Shown here one piece after another: positions 1 through 7,337 of a stretch of 37,126 nt of DNA. The notes under the pieces were generated by a model, which ran no database searches, was not told the DNA's origin, and worked only from the letters and a program-made list of their open reading frames with translations. The stretch spans positions 1-37,126 of the forward strand of contig CAYGXL010000011.1 in the NCBI GenBank assembly GCA_964353935.1, read 5' to 3'. The translations under genes and the position numbers were made by a program. Every line of letters starts with the position of its first letter. Positions within the stretch are counted from its first letter, which is position 1. Origin of the DNA: JAOUJD01 sp964353935. GTDB taxonomy: Bacteria; Pseudomonadota; Gammaproteobacteria; Burkholderiales; Burkholderiaceae_F.

Positions 1-148
1 CGTTCCACTGCATGCAGGCGACCTGGCAGGCCTTGCAGCCGATGCACTTGGAGATGTCGATCAGCTTGGCGACCGGATCGGCGGCGCGGCGAACTTGCGG
101 AGCCGCCGTGGTGGTGGCGGAGCGATTCTGGATATCGAGCGATTGCAT
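1..148 (-). CDS. fdxH: Formate dehydrogenase-N iron-sulfur (beta) subunit, N-terminal part
   Basis: This is the first 49 codons of a gene that leaves the window at its left edge. The ATG at 148 is preceded by a GGGGAGA ribosome site that overlaps the stop region of the catalytic subunit gene, 13 bases away. The visible protein holds a cysteine cluster, KCIGCKACQVAC, of the CxxCxxCxxxC type that binds a 4Fe-4S cluster. Placement directly after the formate dehydrogenase catalytic gene makes it the electron-transfer beta subunit of the FdnH/FdoH/HybA kind, which passes electrons from the molybdenum subunit to a membrane cytochrome b. The gamma subunit would be expected further left, outside the window. 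The family usually runs to about 290-300 residues, so some 80% of the gene is missing here. Confidence 0.88.
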   Translation of the reverse strand, partial: MQSLDIQNRSATTTAAPQVRRAADPVAKLIDISKCIGCKACQVACMQWN

Positions 149-161
149 AGTGTGTTCTCCC

Positions 162-3100
162 CTACGCTTTCTCGATGTTGACCAGGAACGCCTTGAACTC
201 CGGCGTCTGCGAGTTCGCGTCGGCGACGTACGGCGTCAGGTTGTTCGCGAGGTAGCCCGTCTTGGCCACCCCGACGAAGCCCCAGTGGATCGGTATGCCC
301 ACCGTGTATACCTTCTTGCCGTCGCACTCGAGGTCAGCGATGCGCTTCGTCACCACGGCGGCCGCCTTCAGCTCGCCGCGGTTGCTGCGCACCTTGACGA
401 GGTCGCCGTTCTTGATGCCCTTCATCTTCGCGAGGGTCTCGCTGATCTCGACGAATGGCGACGGCTGCGTCACCGCGTTCGATTGAACGTTCTTCGTCCA
501 GAAGTGGAAGTGCTCGGTCAGCCGGTACGTGGTGCCGACATACGGGAACTCGTCCGACTTGCCGAACGATTCCATGTCGCCCTTGAACACGCGGGCCGCC
601 GGGTTGCTGACGACCTTCGGATGCAGCGGGTTGGTTCCGATCGGCGTCTCGAACGGCTCGTAGTGCTCGGGGAAGGGACCTTCCGCCATGCCTGGGGCGA
701 ACAGGCGCGCGACGCCCTCGCCGGTCATGATGAAGGGGCCCGCGCCGCTGTCGGGGCCGAGGGCCGGCGCGATGTCCGGGATGTCGATCCCGGCCCAGGC
801 CGTGCCGGTCCAGCGGATGCCGGGCCGGGTCGGATCCCACGGCTTGCCTGCCAGGTCGGTGTTGGCACGGTTGTAGAGCACGCGCCGGTTGGCCGGCCAG
901 GCAAAGCCCCACAGGAGGTTGTTGCCCATGTTGCCCGGATCGGTGGTGTCGCGACGCGCGGACAGGTTGCCCGCCTGGGTCCACACGCCCGAGTAGATCC
1001 AGTTGCCGCACGCGGTCGAGCCGTCGGCCTGCAGCAGCCCGAAGCCGGGCATCTGCTCGCCGGCCTTCACGAGGACCTTGGTCGGGTCCTTCGGGTCGAC
1101 GACGTCGACCAGGGCACGGCCGTTGATCTCGCGAAGAATTTCTTCCGCGGTCGGGTGGTTCGGGTTGATGTAGCCCCAGGTGAGCTTCAGGATCGGGTCG
1201 GGCACCTTGCCGCCGTCCTTGGCATACATCGCGCGCAGCTTCGTGAACAGCGTGCCGATGATCTCGCGATCGACCTTGCCTTCGCCCGGCGGCTCGGCGG
1301 CGGCCCAGTGCCACTGGATGACGCGGCCGGAGTTCGTGAAGGTTCCCGGGTCCTCGGCAAAGCAGCAGGCCGGCAGGCGGATGACCTCGGTCTTGATGTC
1401 CTCCGATTTGACGTTGTTCTCGTCGCCGAAGTTTTTCCAGAATTCGGAGGTTTCGGTGCGCAGCGGCTCGATCACCACCAGGAACTTCAGCTTCGACATC
1501 GCGGCGCTGACCTTCTTCTTGTTCGGCAGCGCGGCGAGCGGGTTGAAGCCCTGCGAAATGAAGCCGTTGATCTTGCCCTGGTACATGCGCTCGAAGATCG
1601 CAAGGATGTCGTACGCGCCGTCGCGCTTGGGCAGGTAGTCGAAGGCGAAGTCGTTGTCCTTCGTCGCAGCATCGCCCCACCAGGCCTTCTGCTGGCTGGT
1701 GTGCCACTTGGCGAAGTTCTGGCCGAAGTTCATCTGGTTCGGCCGCAGGGTCTTCGGCGTCCTCGCCTCGATGTACTTCTGGCGATTCTCGTCCGCGTCG
1801 GTCGGCGCCGACAGGTAGCCCGGCAGCACCTCGGTGTACGCACACTGGTCGGTGATGCCCTGCACGTTGGCGTGGCCGCGCAGCGCGTTGACGCCGCCGC
1901 CCGGTCGACCCATGTTGCCCAGCAGCAGTTGGATCATCGCCATCGTCCGGATGTTCTCGGAGCCGTGCGAGTGCTGGGTCCAGCCGAGCGCGTACAGCAC
2001 CGTCGCCACCCGGTCGGGCGTCGACGTCGACCCGAGCATCTCGGCGACCTTCAGGAACTTGTCCCTGGGCGTGCCGCAGATCCTCTCGACCATCTCCGGC
2101 GTGTAGCGGCTGAAGTGCGCCTTCATCAGCTGGTACACGGAGCGCGGGTGCTCGAGCGTCTCGTCGACGACCGCGAAGCCGTCCTTGCCCATCTCGTAGG
2201 CCCACGACGTCTTGTCGTAGCTGCGCTTCTCGGGGTTGTATCCGGAGAACAGCCCGTCCTCGTGCTTGTAGTCCTCGCGGATCAGGAACGACGCGTTGGT
2301 GTACGCCTTGACGTAGTCCTTGTGGATCTTGCCGTTGGCCAGCAGGTAATTGACGACGCCGCCCAGGAAGGCGATGTCGGTGCCGGCGCGGATCGGCGCG
2401 TAGAAGTCGGCCAGCGCGGCCGACCGGGTGAAACGTGGATCGACGACGATGAGCCTCGCCTTGCGATGCTCCATCGCTTCCGTGGCCCATTTGAAGCCGC
2501 ACGGATGTGCTTCGGCGGCATTGCCGCCCATGACTAGTATGAGGTCAGTGTTCTTGATGTCCACCCAGTGGTTGGTCATCGCACCTCTGCCGAACGTCGG
2601 GCCCAGACTGGACACCGTCGGCGCGTGTCATATTCGTGCCTGGGTATCGAGCGCGACCATCCCCAGCGAGCGGGCCGCTTTCACGGTGAGATAGCCGGAT
2701 TCGTTTGCGCTCGCGCTGGAGACCAGCAGGCCCGTGGTGTTCCAGCGGTTGACCGTCAAACCCTTGTCGTTCTGCTCGACGAAGTTGGCGTCGCGGTCCT
2801 CTTTCATGAGCTTGGCGACGCGCGTCAGTGCCTCGTCCCAGGAGATGCGCTTCCACTCCTTGCCGCCGGGCTCGCGCACCTCCGGATACTTCAGGCGGCT
2901 GGGCGAGTGCACCAGGTCGAGCAGCGCCGCGCCTTTCGGGCAGAGCGTGCCGCGGTTCACCGGATGGTCCGGATCGCCTTCGATGTGGATGATGCGGTTC
3001 TTCACGTTCTTGGACTTGTCGCCAAGCGAATACATGATGACGCCGCAGCTGACCGAACAGTAAGGACACGTGTTGCGCGTCTCGGTCGTTCGCGAAAGTT

Positions 3101-3221
3101 TGAAGGCGCGCACATCCGCCATGGCCGAACTCGGCGCGAGACCGAGACCGACGACGGATGACGAGCCCAGGCCGGTCGCGCAAATTCGGAAGAACTGGCG
3201 CCGGCTCATTGGTGCGTTCAT
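162..3221 (-). CDS. fdnG: Formate dehydrogenase-N alpha (catalytic) subunit, selenocysteine-containing
   Basis: This is the periplasmic molybdopterin enzyme that oxidises formate to CO2. The reading frame contains one TGA, at 2628-2630, flanked by ..TQARI and HAPTVSSLGPTFGRG. This matches the context of Sec196 in E. coli FdnG, so the codon is read as selenocysteine 198. With read-through the protein is 1019 residues, against 1015 in E. coli. The N-terminus has a twin-arginine signal, SRRQFF, and the ending ASAM-A-like cleavage region near residue 34. A 4Fe-4S site follows, with CPYCSVSC and LCPKG. Downstream motifs include MGGNAAEAHP and the C-terminal molybdopterin-binding region. The ATG at 3221 has a GGGGG ribosome site nine bases upstream. 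An automatic caller would split it into a 197-residue and an 817-residue piece. Selenocysteine insertion needs selA, selB and selC elsewhere in the genome; none is in this window. Confidence 0.93.
2600..2630 (-). promoter_or_regulatory. Bacterial SECIS element with selenocysteine UGA codon
   Basis: The UGA (2630-2628) is followed by 11 bases and then a 17-base element (2616-2600) that starts with GGU and ends with GCC. Its apical part is CC-AGUCU-GG, and the outer GG/CC bases pair. Length, the 11-base spacing, the GGU start and the GUCU in the loop all match the SelB-binding minihelix of E. coli fdhF. Only the structure and position are visible; SelB binding is inferred. Confidence 0.8.
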
Positions 3222-3275
3222 GAGCTAAATCCCCCTGGCTGAAACATCGCCGTGCTGCTGTTACTGCGTCTTGAC

Positions 3276-3301
3276 TTGCACGCGTGAAACACCGCATGCA
3301 A
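3276..3301. promoter_or_regulatory. Imperfect inverted repeat upstream of the formate dehydrogenase gene
   Basis: TTGCACGC and GCATGCAA face each other across ten bases (GTGAAACACC), with one mismatch. The inner GTG and CAC can extend the stem around an AAA loop with a one-base bulge. The element lies 55-80 bases upstream of the catalytic subunit start, inside the divergent region shared with the DUF3455 lipoprotein gene. It could be an operator or a leader hairpin. A second weaker dyad, CTTGG-N11-CCAAG, sits at 3330-3350. No convincing sigma-70 or sigma-54 promoter could be fixed in this 228-base gap. Confidence 0.35.
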
Positions 3302-3449
3302 GGGCCCCTTCTGACGCCTTTTCCCTAGACTTGGTATGGACACTGCCAAGGTCTCGGCGTTCGGAGAGCATAAGCTGTGCGCGGCGCATTCTCAATCTTT
3401 CAGTGCATGAAAAGTGTTGCGTTCGGCTGAGCCCGATCGAAATGCACGA

Positions 3450-4046
3450 ATGAAGAACCCGATGCCCCTGTCGCCGTTGAGGATTGCCGTCGCACTGTGT
3501 GGAGTGCTCGCGCTTTCCGCTTGCGAAACATTGTCTGTCCCGCCTTCACCGCAGAGCGGTGGAGCACGCGGCGGTGTCGTTGCGCCCAGCCTGGGATTCC
3601 TCTCCAGGATCAAGGTGCCCGACGACCGCGAACCGGTACTGAACCTCACCGCTCGCGGAGCCCAGGTGTTCCGCTGCGAGAAGCGCGACGGCCAGGGCGC
3701 CTGGGTGTTCCGGCAGCCGGACGCGGAATTGCTCGACGCAGCCGGCAAGGCGGCAGGCCGCCACGGCGCGAACTTCTCGTTCGAGCACGTCGATGGCAGC
3801 CGACTGGTCGCCACGATCGCGGCTCATGACGAAGCGCCGAAGCCCACCGACCTGCGCTGGCTGCTGATGACGACCCGCAGCTTCGGCAAGGGCGCCTTCG
3901 AGGGCGTCACGCATGTCCAGCGCATCAACACGACGGGCGGCATGCCACCGGCCAGTTGTGACGCGGCTCATGCGGGACGGGTCCTGCGGGTTGATTTCAC
4001 GTCGGACTTTCTCTTCTATCGACCCCGCGCCGCTTCGGCGCAGTGA
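3450..4046 (+). CDS. DUF3455 family lipoprotein
   Basis: This is a 198-residue protein of unknown function. The chosen ATG at 3450 gives a short basic start and a hydrophobic stretch ending in the lipobox LSAC, with Cys about residue 24, so it is probably a lipid-anchored envelope protein. An in-frame upstream codon at 3414 would only add a charged extension before the signal. The mature part matches what I know of DUF3455: QVFRCEKRDGQGAWVFRQPD, then LLDAAGKAAGRH, DGSRL, WLLM, VTHVQRINTTGG, a CDAAHAG motif and an aromatic end FLFYRP. The family is secreted and common in proteobacteria and fungi, with no established reaction. It is divergent from the formate dehydrogenase operon and followed by a GC-rich hairpin; a functional link to formate oxidation is not shown. 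Confidence 0.85.
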   Translation: MKNPMPLSPLRIAVALCGVLALSACETLSVPPSPQSGGARGGVVAPSLGFLSRIKVPDDREPVLNLTARGAQVFRCEKRDGQGAWVFRQPDAELLDAAGKAAGRHGANFSFEHVDGSRLVATIAAHDEAPKPTDLRWLLMTTRSFGKGAFEGVTHVQRINTTGGMPPASCDAAHAGRVLRVDFTSDFLFYRPRAASAQ

Positions 4047-4092
4047 AAAGCGCGGCCATCCGGCCCGCCATTTCTCATTTCCGCACCGTTTC

Positions 4093-4121
4093 AGGGCCTC
4101 CCGGGGCGTTTCGGGGGCCCT
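4093..4121 (+). terminator. Possible terminator after the DUF3455 gene
   Basis: AGGGCC at 4093-4098 pairs with GGCCCT at 4116-4121, and the next bases extend the stem to about nine pairs with one G-U. It lies 46 bases after the lipoprotein stop codon. There is no T tract, so termination is only suggested by position. Confidence 0.3.
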
Positions 4122-4211
4122 ATGGAGGCCTTTGCCTTCGCCGAACCGGGCTTTCCCTTGACGAACGCGCTAAAATTGCTTGTTTGCGAGTTGTACGCCG
4201 GAGGAAAAGAA

Positions 4212-4925
4212 ATGAACCCGACAGCCTCGACGGTAGGCGCCTATCTGCGCGACTTGCCGCCGGACCGTCGCGTGGCGATGGCCCGCCTGTGCAGCATGAT
4301 CCGTCGCTCCGCACGTGGAGTGCGCGAAAGCATGCGCTACGGCCTGGCGTTCTACGAACTGGATGGGCCGCTGTTCGCGCTCGAGTCCGGTCGCAGGCAC
4401 ATGTCGCTGTACGTGGCCGAGAAGGACGTCGTCGTGAAGCACAAGGAAGCCTTGACCGGCGTGAACGCGGCGAAGAGTTACATCAAGTTCTCCGACCTGA
4501 ACCGCCTCCCGCTCGACGTCGTCGAGAAGATCGTCCGCGACTCGGTCGCCGCCCGCCGCCAGCGCGTGTCCCAGGGCACCGTGCCGACACAGGCCGAGTT
4601 GCTGAAGCTGTGGGACATCAACGAGGAAGCCGCCGCCCCGCCGGCGACCACGGTCAAGCTGCCGGTCGTGAAGCCAGCCGCCACGATGACCGACGCGATC
4701 AACGCGATGGCCAACACGGTGCGCGACGCGATGTACGCCGCGATCGACATCGCGACCGGCACCGTGGCCCCCGCGAAGACGCCGGCCAGGAAAAAAACGC
4801 CGGCCAGGAAAACCGCGGGCAAGACAACCGCGAAGCCCGCGGCCAGGAAGGCCGCGAAGAAGGCGGCGCCCCGGAAGCCGCCCGCCAAGGCGGCGAAGAA
4901 GGCCGCCCCCGCTCGCCGCAGGTAG
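4212..4925 (+). CDS. DUF1801-domain protein with lysine/alanine-rich histone-H1-like tail
   Basis: The 237-residue protein starts at an ATG with a near-perfect ribosome site (GGAGGAAAAGAA). Residues 1 to about 130 look like a DUF1801 (YdhG-like) domain: YLRDLPPDRR, then MRYGLAFYELDGPLFALES and a central MSLYV strand, ending in KSYIKFSDLNRLPLDVVEKIV. DUF1801 domains share a fold with frataxin-like/iron-related proteins, but no clear reaction is known. From about residue 188 the chain becomes a basic tail of TPARK, KTAGKTTAK and KAAKKAAP-type repeats ending in ARRR, like the tails of bacterial histone-H1-like proteins and AlgP. The tail probably binds DNA or RNA. The DNA carries short direct repeats there (ACGCCGGCCAGGAAAA twice near 4789-4815). 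An in-frame start further upstream at 4122 lacks a ribosome site. Confidence 0.8.
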   Translation: MNPTASTVGAYLRDLPPDRRVAMARLCSMIRRSARGVRESMRYGLAFYELDGPLFALESGRRHMSLYVAEKDVVVKHKEALTGVNAAKSYIKFSDLNRLPLDVVEKIVRDSVAARRQRVSQGTVPTQAELLKLWDINEEAAAPPATTVKLPVVKPAATMTDAINAMANTVRDAMYAAIDIATGTVAPAKTPARKKTPARKTAGKTTAKPAARKAAKKAAPRKPPAKAAKKAAPARRR

Positions 4926-4943
4926 ACGAGAGCATCGCCAAGC

Positions 4944-4971
4944 GAAAACGGCGCCCGCGGGCGCCGTTTTC
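4944..4971. terminator. Bidirectional intrinsic terminator
   Basis: A perfect 12-base inverted repeat, GAAAACGGCGCC and GGCGCCGTTTTC, surrounds a CGCG loop. The A and T tracts at the two ends make it work in both directions. It sits between two convergent genes, 18 bases after one stop codon and 15 bases from the other. Confidence 0.88.
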
Positions 4972-4986
4972 CATTCCGCGGCAACG

Positions 4987-6216
4987 CTAGTACGTCCGCG
5001 CGTCCTCGATCACCTTCCCGTCGTTCGGGAGCGACCCGGGCGCCAGCAGTTCGACGGCCCCGCCGAGCTTCATCACGGCCCGGAGCGACTCGCCGATCGC
5101 GCGCTCCAGCCCGGGGTCGGTTGCGCGGCACTCCGCCTTCAGCGTCATGGCGTCCATTTCACCGACGCGCGTCACGACCAGGCGGACCCGCCCGAGCTCG
5201 GCGTGCCGGCGCGCGACTTCCGCGACCTGCTCCGGCCGGACGAACATGCCCTTGATCTTGGCCGTCTGGTCGGCGCGTCCCATCCACCCCTTGATCCGCG
5301 TGTTCGTGCGTCCGCACGGCGAGGCGCCGGGCAGGATCGCCGACAGGTCGCCGAGCGCCAGCCGGATCCACGGGTGGTTCGGATCGAACGACGTGACCAC
5401 GACTTCGCCCACCTCGCCGTCGGCCACCGGGTCGCCGGTGCCCGGGCGAACGATCTCGACCAGCACGTCCTCGTTGACGACCAGTCCTTCGCGCGAAGAA
5501 GTCTCGTAGGCGATCACGCCGACATCGGCCGTCGCATACAGCTGGTACGCGCCGATGCCACGCGACTGGAACTCGGCCTGCAGCGACGGCGGGAACGCAG
5601 CACCGGAAACGACCGCCTTGGTGATCGACGATGCGTCGCGACCCGCTTTGGCAGCGGCATCGAGCAGGATCTTCAGGAAGTCAGGCGTGCCGGTGTAGGC
5701 CGCGGGCCGCAGGTGCTCGATCACGTCGAACTGCTGATCGGTGTTACCCGGGCCGGCGGGAATCACGGTGCAGCCGATCGACCGCGCGGCGCCGTCCATG
5801 ATGAAGCCGCCCGGTGTCAGGTGATACGAGAACGTGTTGAGCACGCGATCGCCGCTGCGAAATCCCGCCGCGAAGAGGCCGCGCGCGGCCCGCCACGGAT
5901 CCTCCTGTCGTCCCTCGGGCTCGTAGATCGGCCCCGGAGACGTGAACATCCGACCGATACGCTCGGGCTCGACCGGAATGAACCCGCCGAAAGGCGGTTC
6001 CGCCTTCTGCATGGCGGGGAGCTCCGCCTTGCGCATGACCGGCAGGCGCGCGAGCGCTGCGCGGCTGTTGACGTGCGTGGCGTCGATGTCCCCCAGGTGC
6101 CGCTGCCAGGCCGGCGCTTTCAGCGCCCGGGAGAGCAGCCCCGGCAGATGGCCCATCAGGTCGAGTTCGCGTTGCCTTGGATCGCGAGTTTCGCGGTTGT
6201 CGAGGTGGTGTGTCAT
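4987..6216 (-). CDS. Phenylacetate-CoA ligase-like (PaaK family) protein with degenerate P-loop
   Basis: This 409-residue protein is the last gene of the Liv/acyl-CoA ligase operon. It keeps several landmarks of the adenylate-forming superfamily: YATADVGVIAYE near residue 230 in place of the A5 motif, LGDLSAI for A7, GRADQTAKIKG near residue 325 for A8, and PNDGKVIED at the C-terminus for A10, with its lysine. The phosphate-binding A3 motif (normally SSGTTG-PK) is replaced by TSPGPIYEPEG at residues 92-102. It may still activate an acid as its CoA ester, but the missing glycine/serine loop makes ordinary ATP binding uncertain. The family is usually about 410-440 residues, so the length is normal. 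It starts 15 bases after the small lipoprotein gene and ends at a strong terminator. A non-catalytic or altered-specificity role is possible. Confidence 0.78.
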   Translation of the reverse strand: MTHHLDNRETRDPRQRELDLMGHLPGLLSRALKAPAWQRHLGDIDATHVNSRAALARLPVMRKAELPAMQKAEPPFGGFIPVEPERIGRMFTSPGPIYEPEGRQEDPWRAARGLFAAGFRSGDRVLNTFSYHLTPGGFIMDGAARSIGCTVIPAGPGNTDQQFDVIEHLRPAAYTGTPDFLKILLDAAAKAGRDASSITKAVVSGAAFPPSLQAEFQSRGIGAYQLYATADVGVIAYETSSREGLVVNEDVLVEIVRPGTGDPVADGEVGEVVVTSFDPNHPWIRLALGDLSAILPGASPCGRTNTRIKGWMGRADQTAKIKGMFVRPEQVAEVARRHAELGRVRLVVTRVGEMDAMTLKAECRATDPGLERAIGESLRAVMKLGGAVELLAPGSLPNDGKVIEDARTY

Positions 6217-6231
6217 GGAGGTTCCCGCGCG

Positions 6232-6423
6232 TCACTTGGCCGAGTTGTCGATGTCCTGGCGCCGCCTCTCGGTGTCCTGCGCAGCGGCGTCGAGCTTGTT
6301 GTTCACGGGGTCGATCGTCGTCTGCCGGGTTGGCAACGGCGTCCGTGCGGGCTCGCGATCCGCCTGCGTGCAGGCAACCAGCGCGAACGCGGCGCCGAGC
6401 AGAAGCCAGGGCAGGCGGGACAC
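6232..6423 (-). CDS. Small lipoprotein, function unknown
   Basis: A 63-residue protein starts with GTG at 6423, 13 bases after the LivF stop codon. It has a hydrophobic signal ending in the lipobox LVAC, with Cys at about residue 18, so the mature protein would be only some 46 residues, anchored to the envelope. The mature part is hydrophilic and charged, ending in a helix-like AAQDTERRRQDIDNSAK. I do not recognise a family. Its position inside the operon, between the LivF ATPase and the PaaK-like gene, suggests co-expression with the transporter; a role in substrate capture or envelope anchoring would be speculation. Confidence 0.65.
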   Translation of the reverse strand: MSRLPWLLLGAAFALVACTQADREPARTPLPTRQTTIDPVNNKLDAAAQDTERRRQDIDNSAK

Positions 6424-6436
6424 GATCGCCGCCCGG

Positions 6437-7258
6437 TCAAGCGAGCCAGCGCTTGCGTCGTTTGTAGAACTTGGCGTCGCGGAAGCTCTTGCGGCCCCCC
6501 TTCGAGACCCCGAGGTAGAACTCCTTGACGTCTTCGTTCTCGCGCAGCGCCCCGGCCTCGCCGTCCATGACCACGCGGCCGTTCTCGAGGATGTACCCGT
6601 AGTGCGCGTACTTCAGCGCGACGTTCGTGTTCTGTTCGGCGAGCAGGAAGGAAACCCGTTCCTTCGCATTGAGATCCTTGACGATCGAGAAGATCTCGTC
6701 GACGACCTGGGGGGCAAGGCCCATCGAGGGCTCGTCGAGCAGGATCATCGACGGCCGCGCCATCAGTGCGCGGCCGATGGCGGTCATCTGCTGCTCGCCG
6801 CCGGAGGTGTAACCCGACTGGCTCGTACGCCGCTGCTTCAGCCGCGGGAAGTACGCGTAGACCTTCTCGAGATCCGCGGCGATCTCCGCCCTCGACTTGC
6901 CGCGACCCGACGACCCGCGCGAGTACGCGCCCGTCAGCAGGTTCTCCTCGACGGTGAGGTGAGCGAAGCAGCGCCGCCCCTCCATCACCTGGACGACGCC
7001 GCGCTTCACGAGTTCGTAGGCGGTCAGGTCCTCGATCTTCTCGCCGCGCAGTTCGATCGAGCCCTTGGTCACCTCGCCGCGCTCGGCGCGCAGCAGGTTC
7101 GACACGGCGCGCAGCGTCGTGGTCTTGCCGGCGCCGTTGGCGCCGAGCAGGGCCACCACGCTGCCCTCGGGCACGTTCAGAGAAACGCCCTTCAGCACGA
7201 GGATCACGTGGTTGTAGATCACCTCGATGCCGTTGACGTTGAGGAGCGGTGCGGTCAC
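6437..7258 (-). CDS. livF: Branched-chain-type ABC transporter ATP-binding protein (LivF family)
   Basis: This 273-residue cytoplasmic ATPase drives a HAAT-type importer. Motifs: Walker A GANGAGKTT near residue 38, signature TSGGEQQM near residue 150, Walker B MILLDEPSMGLAP near 171, and the switch LLAEQN near 206. The signature has T in place of the usual first L/M, seen in some LivF relatives. The GTG start at 7258 has a GGGAG site eight bases upstream. It is separated from the substrate-binding protein gene by 79 bases that hold two strong hairpins. It pairs with LivG encoded further upstream in the same operon. The C-terminal extension after residue 240 (GRKSFRDAKFYKRRKRW) is basic and longer than in E. 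coli LivF (237 residues). Confidence 0.92.
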   Translation of the reverse strand: MTAPLLNVNGIEVIYNHVILVLKGVSLNVPEGSVVALLGANGAGKTTTLRAVSNLLRAERGEVTKGSIELRGEKIEDLTAYELVKRGVVQVMEGRRCFAHLTVEENLLTGAYSRGSSGRGKSRAEIAADLEKVYAYFPRLKQRRTSQSGYTSGGEQQMTAIGRALMARPSMILLDEPSMGLAPQVVDEIFSIVKDLNAKERVSFLLAEQNTNVALKYAHYGYILENGRVVMDGEAGALRENEDVKEFYLGVSKGGRKSFRDAKFYKRRKRWLA

Positions 7259-7271
7259 CGTTCGTCTCCCA

Positions 7272-7328
7272 GGTTGTGCAAAGCGCCCGACCGGACGCTT
7301 TGCACAACCGGCCGCGACGCGGCCGGTT
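7272..7328 (-). promoter_or_regulatory. Two overlapping intercistronic hairpins between the binding-protein and livF genes
   Basis: Reading in the direction of transcription, a 10-bp perfect stem (7319-7328 with 7306-7315, 3-base loop) is followed by a 14-bp perfect stem (7296-7309 with 7272-7285, 10-base loop). The two share the AACC at 7306-7309, so they compete slightly. They start ten bases after the binding-protein stop codon. Such structures often protect the upstream mRNA or cause partial termination, so that a binding protein is made in excess over its transporter. No T tract is present. Confidence 0.7.
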
Positions 7329-7337
7329 GGTTCACGG

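Noticed and set aside
12..2537. Long open frame of 841 codons on the plus strand opposite the formate dehydrogenase gene
   Set aside because: It is a GC-rich antisense shadow with arginine/valine/aspartate-rich composition and no domain; the same holds for other very long frames such as those at 7227-10043 and 10853-14080.
162..2615. A separate 817-residue gene starting at GTG 2615, after a 197-residue gene
   Set aside because: The two pieces are in the same frame and together match the full length of FdnG; the stop between them has the context of the known selenocysteine site.
4157..4176. Sigma-70 promoter with TTGACG and TAAAAT before the DUF1801 gene
   Set aside because: TAAAAT is a plausible -10, but the TTGACG is only about seven bases away and no hexamer at normal spacing fits.
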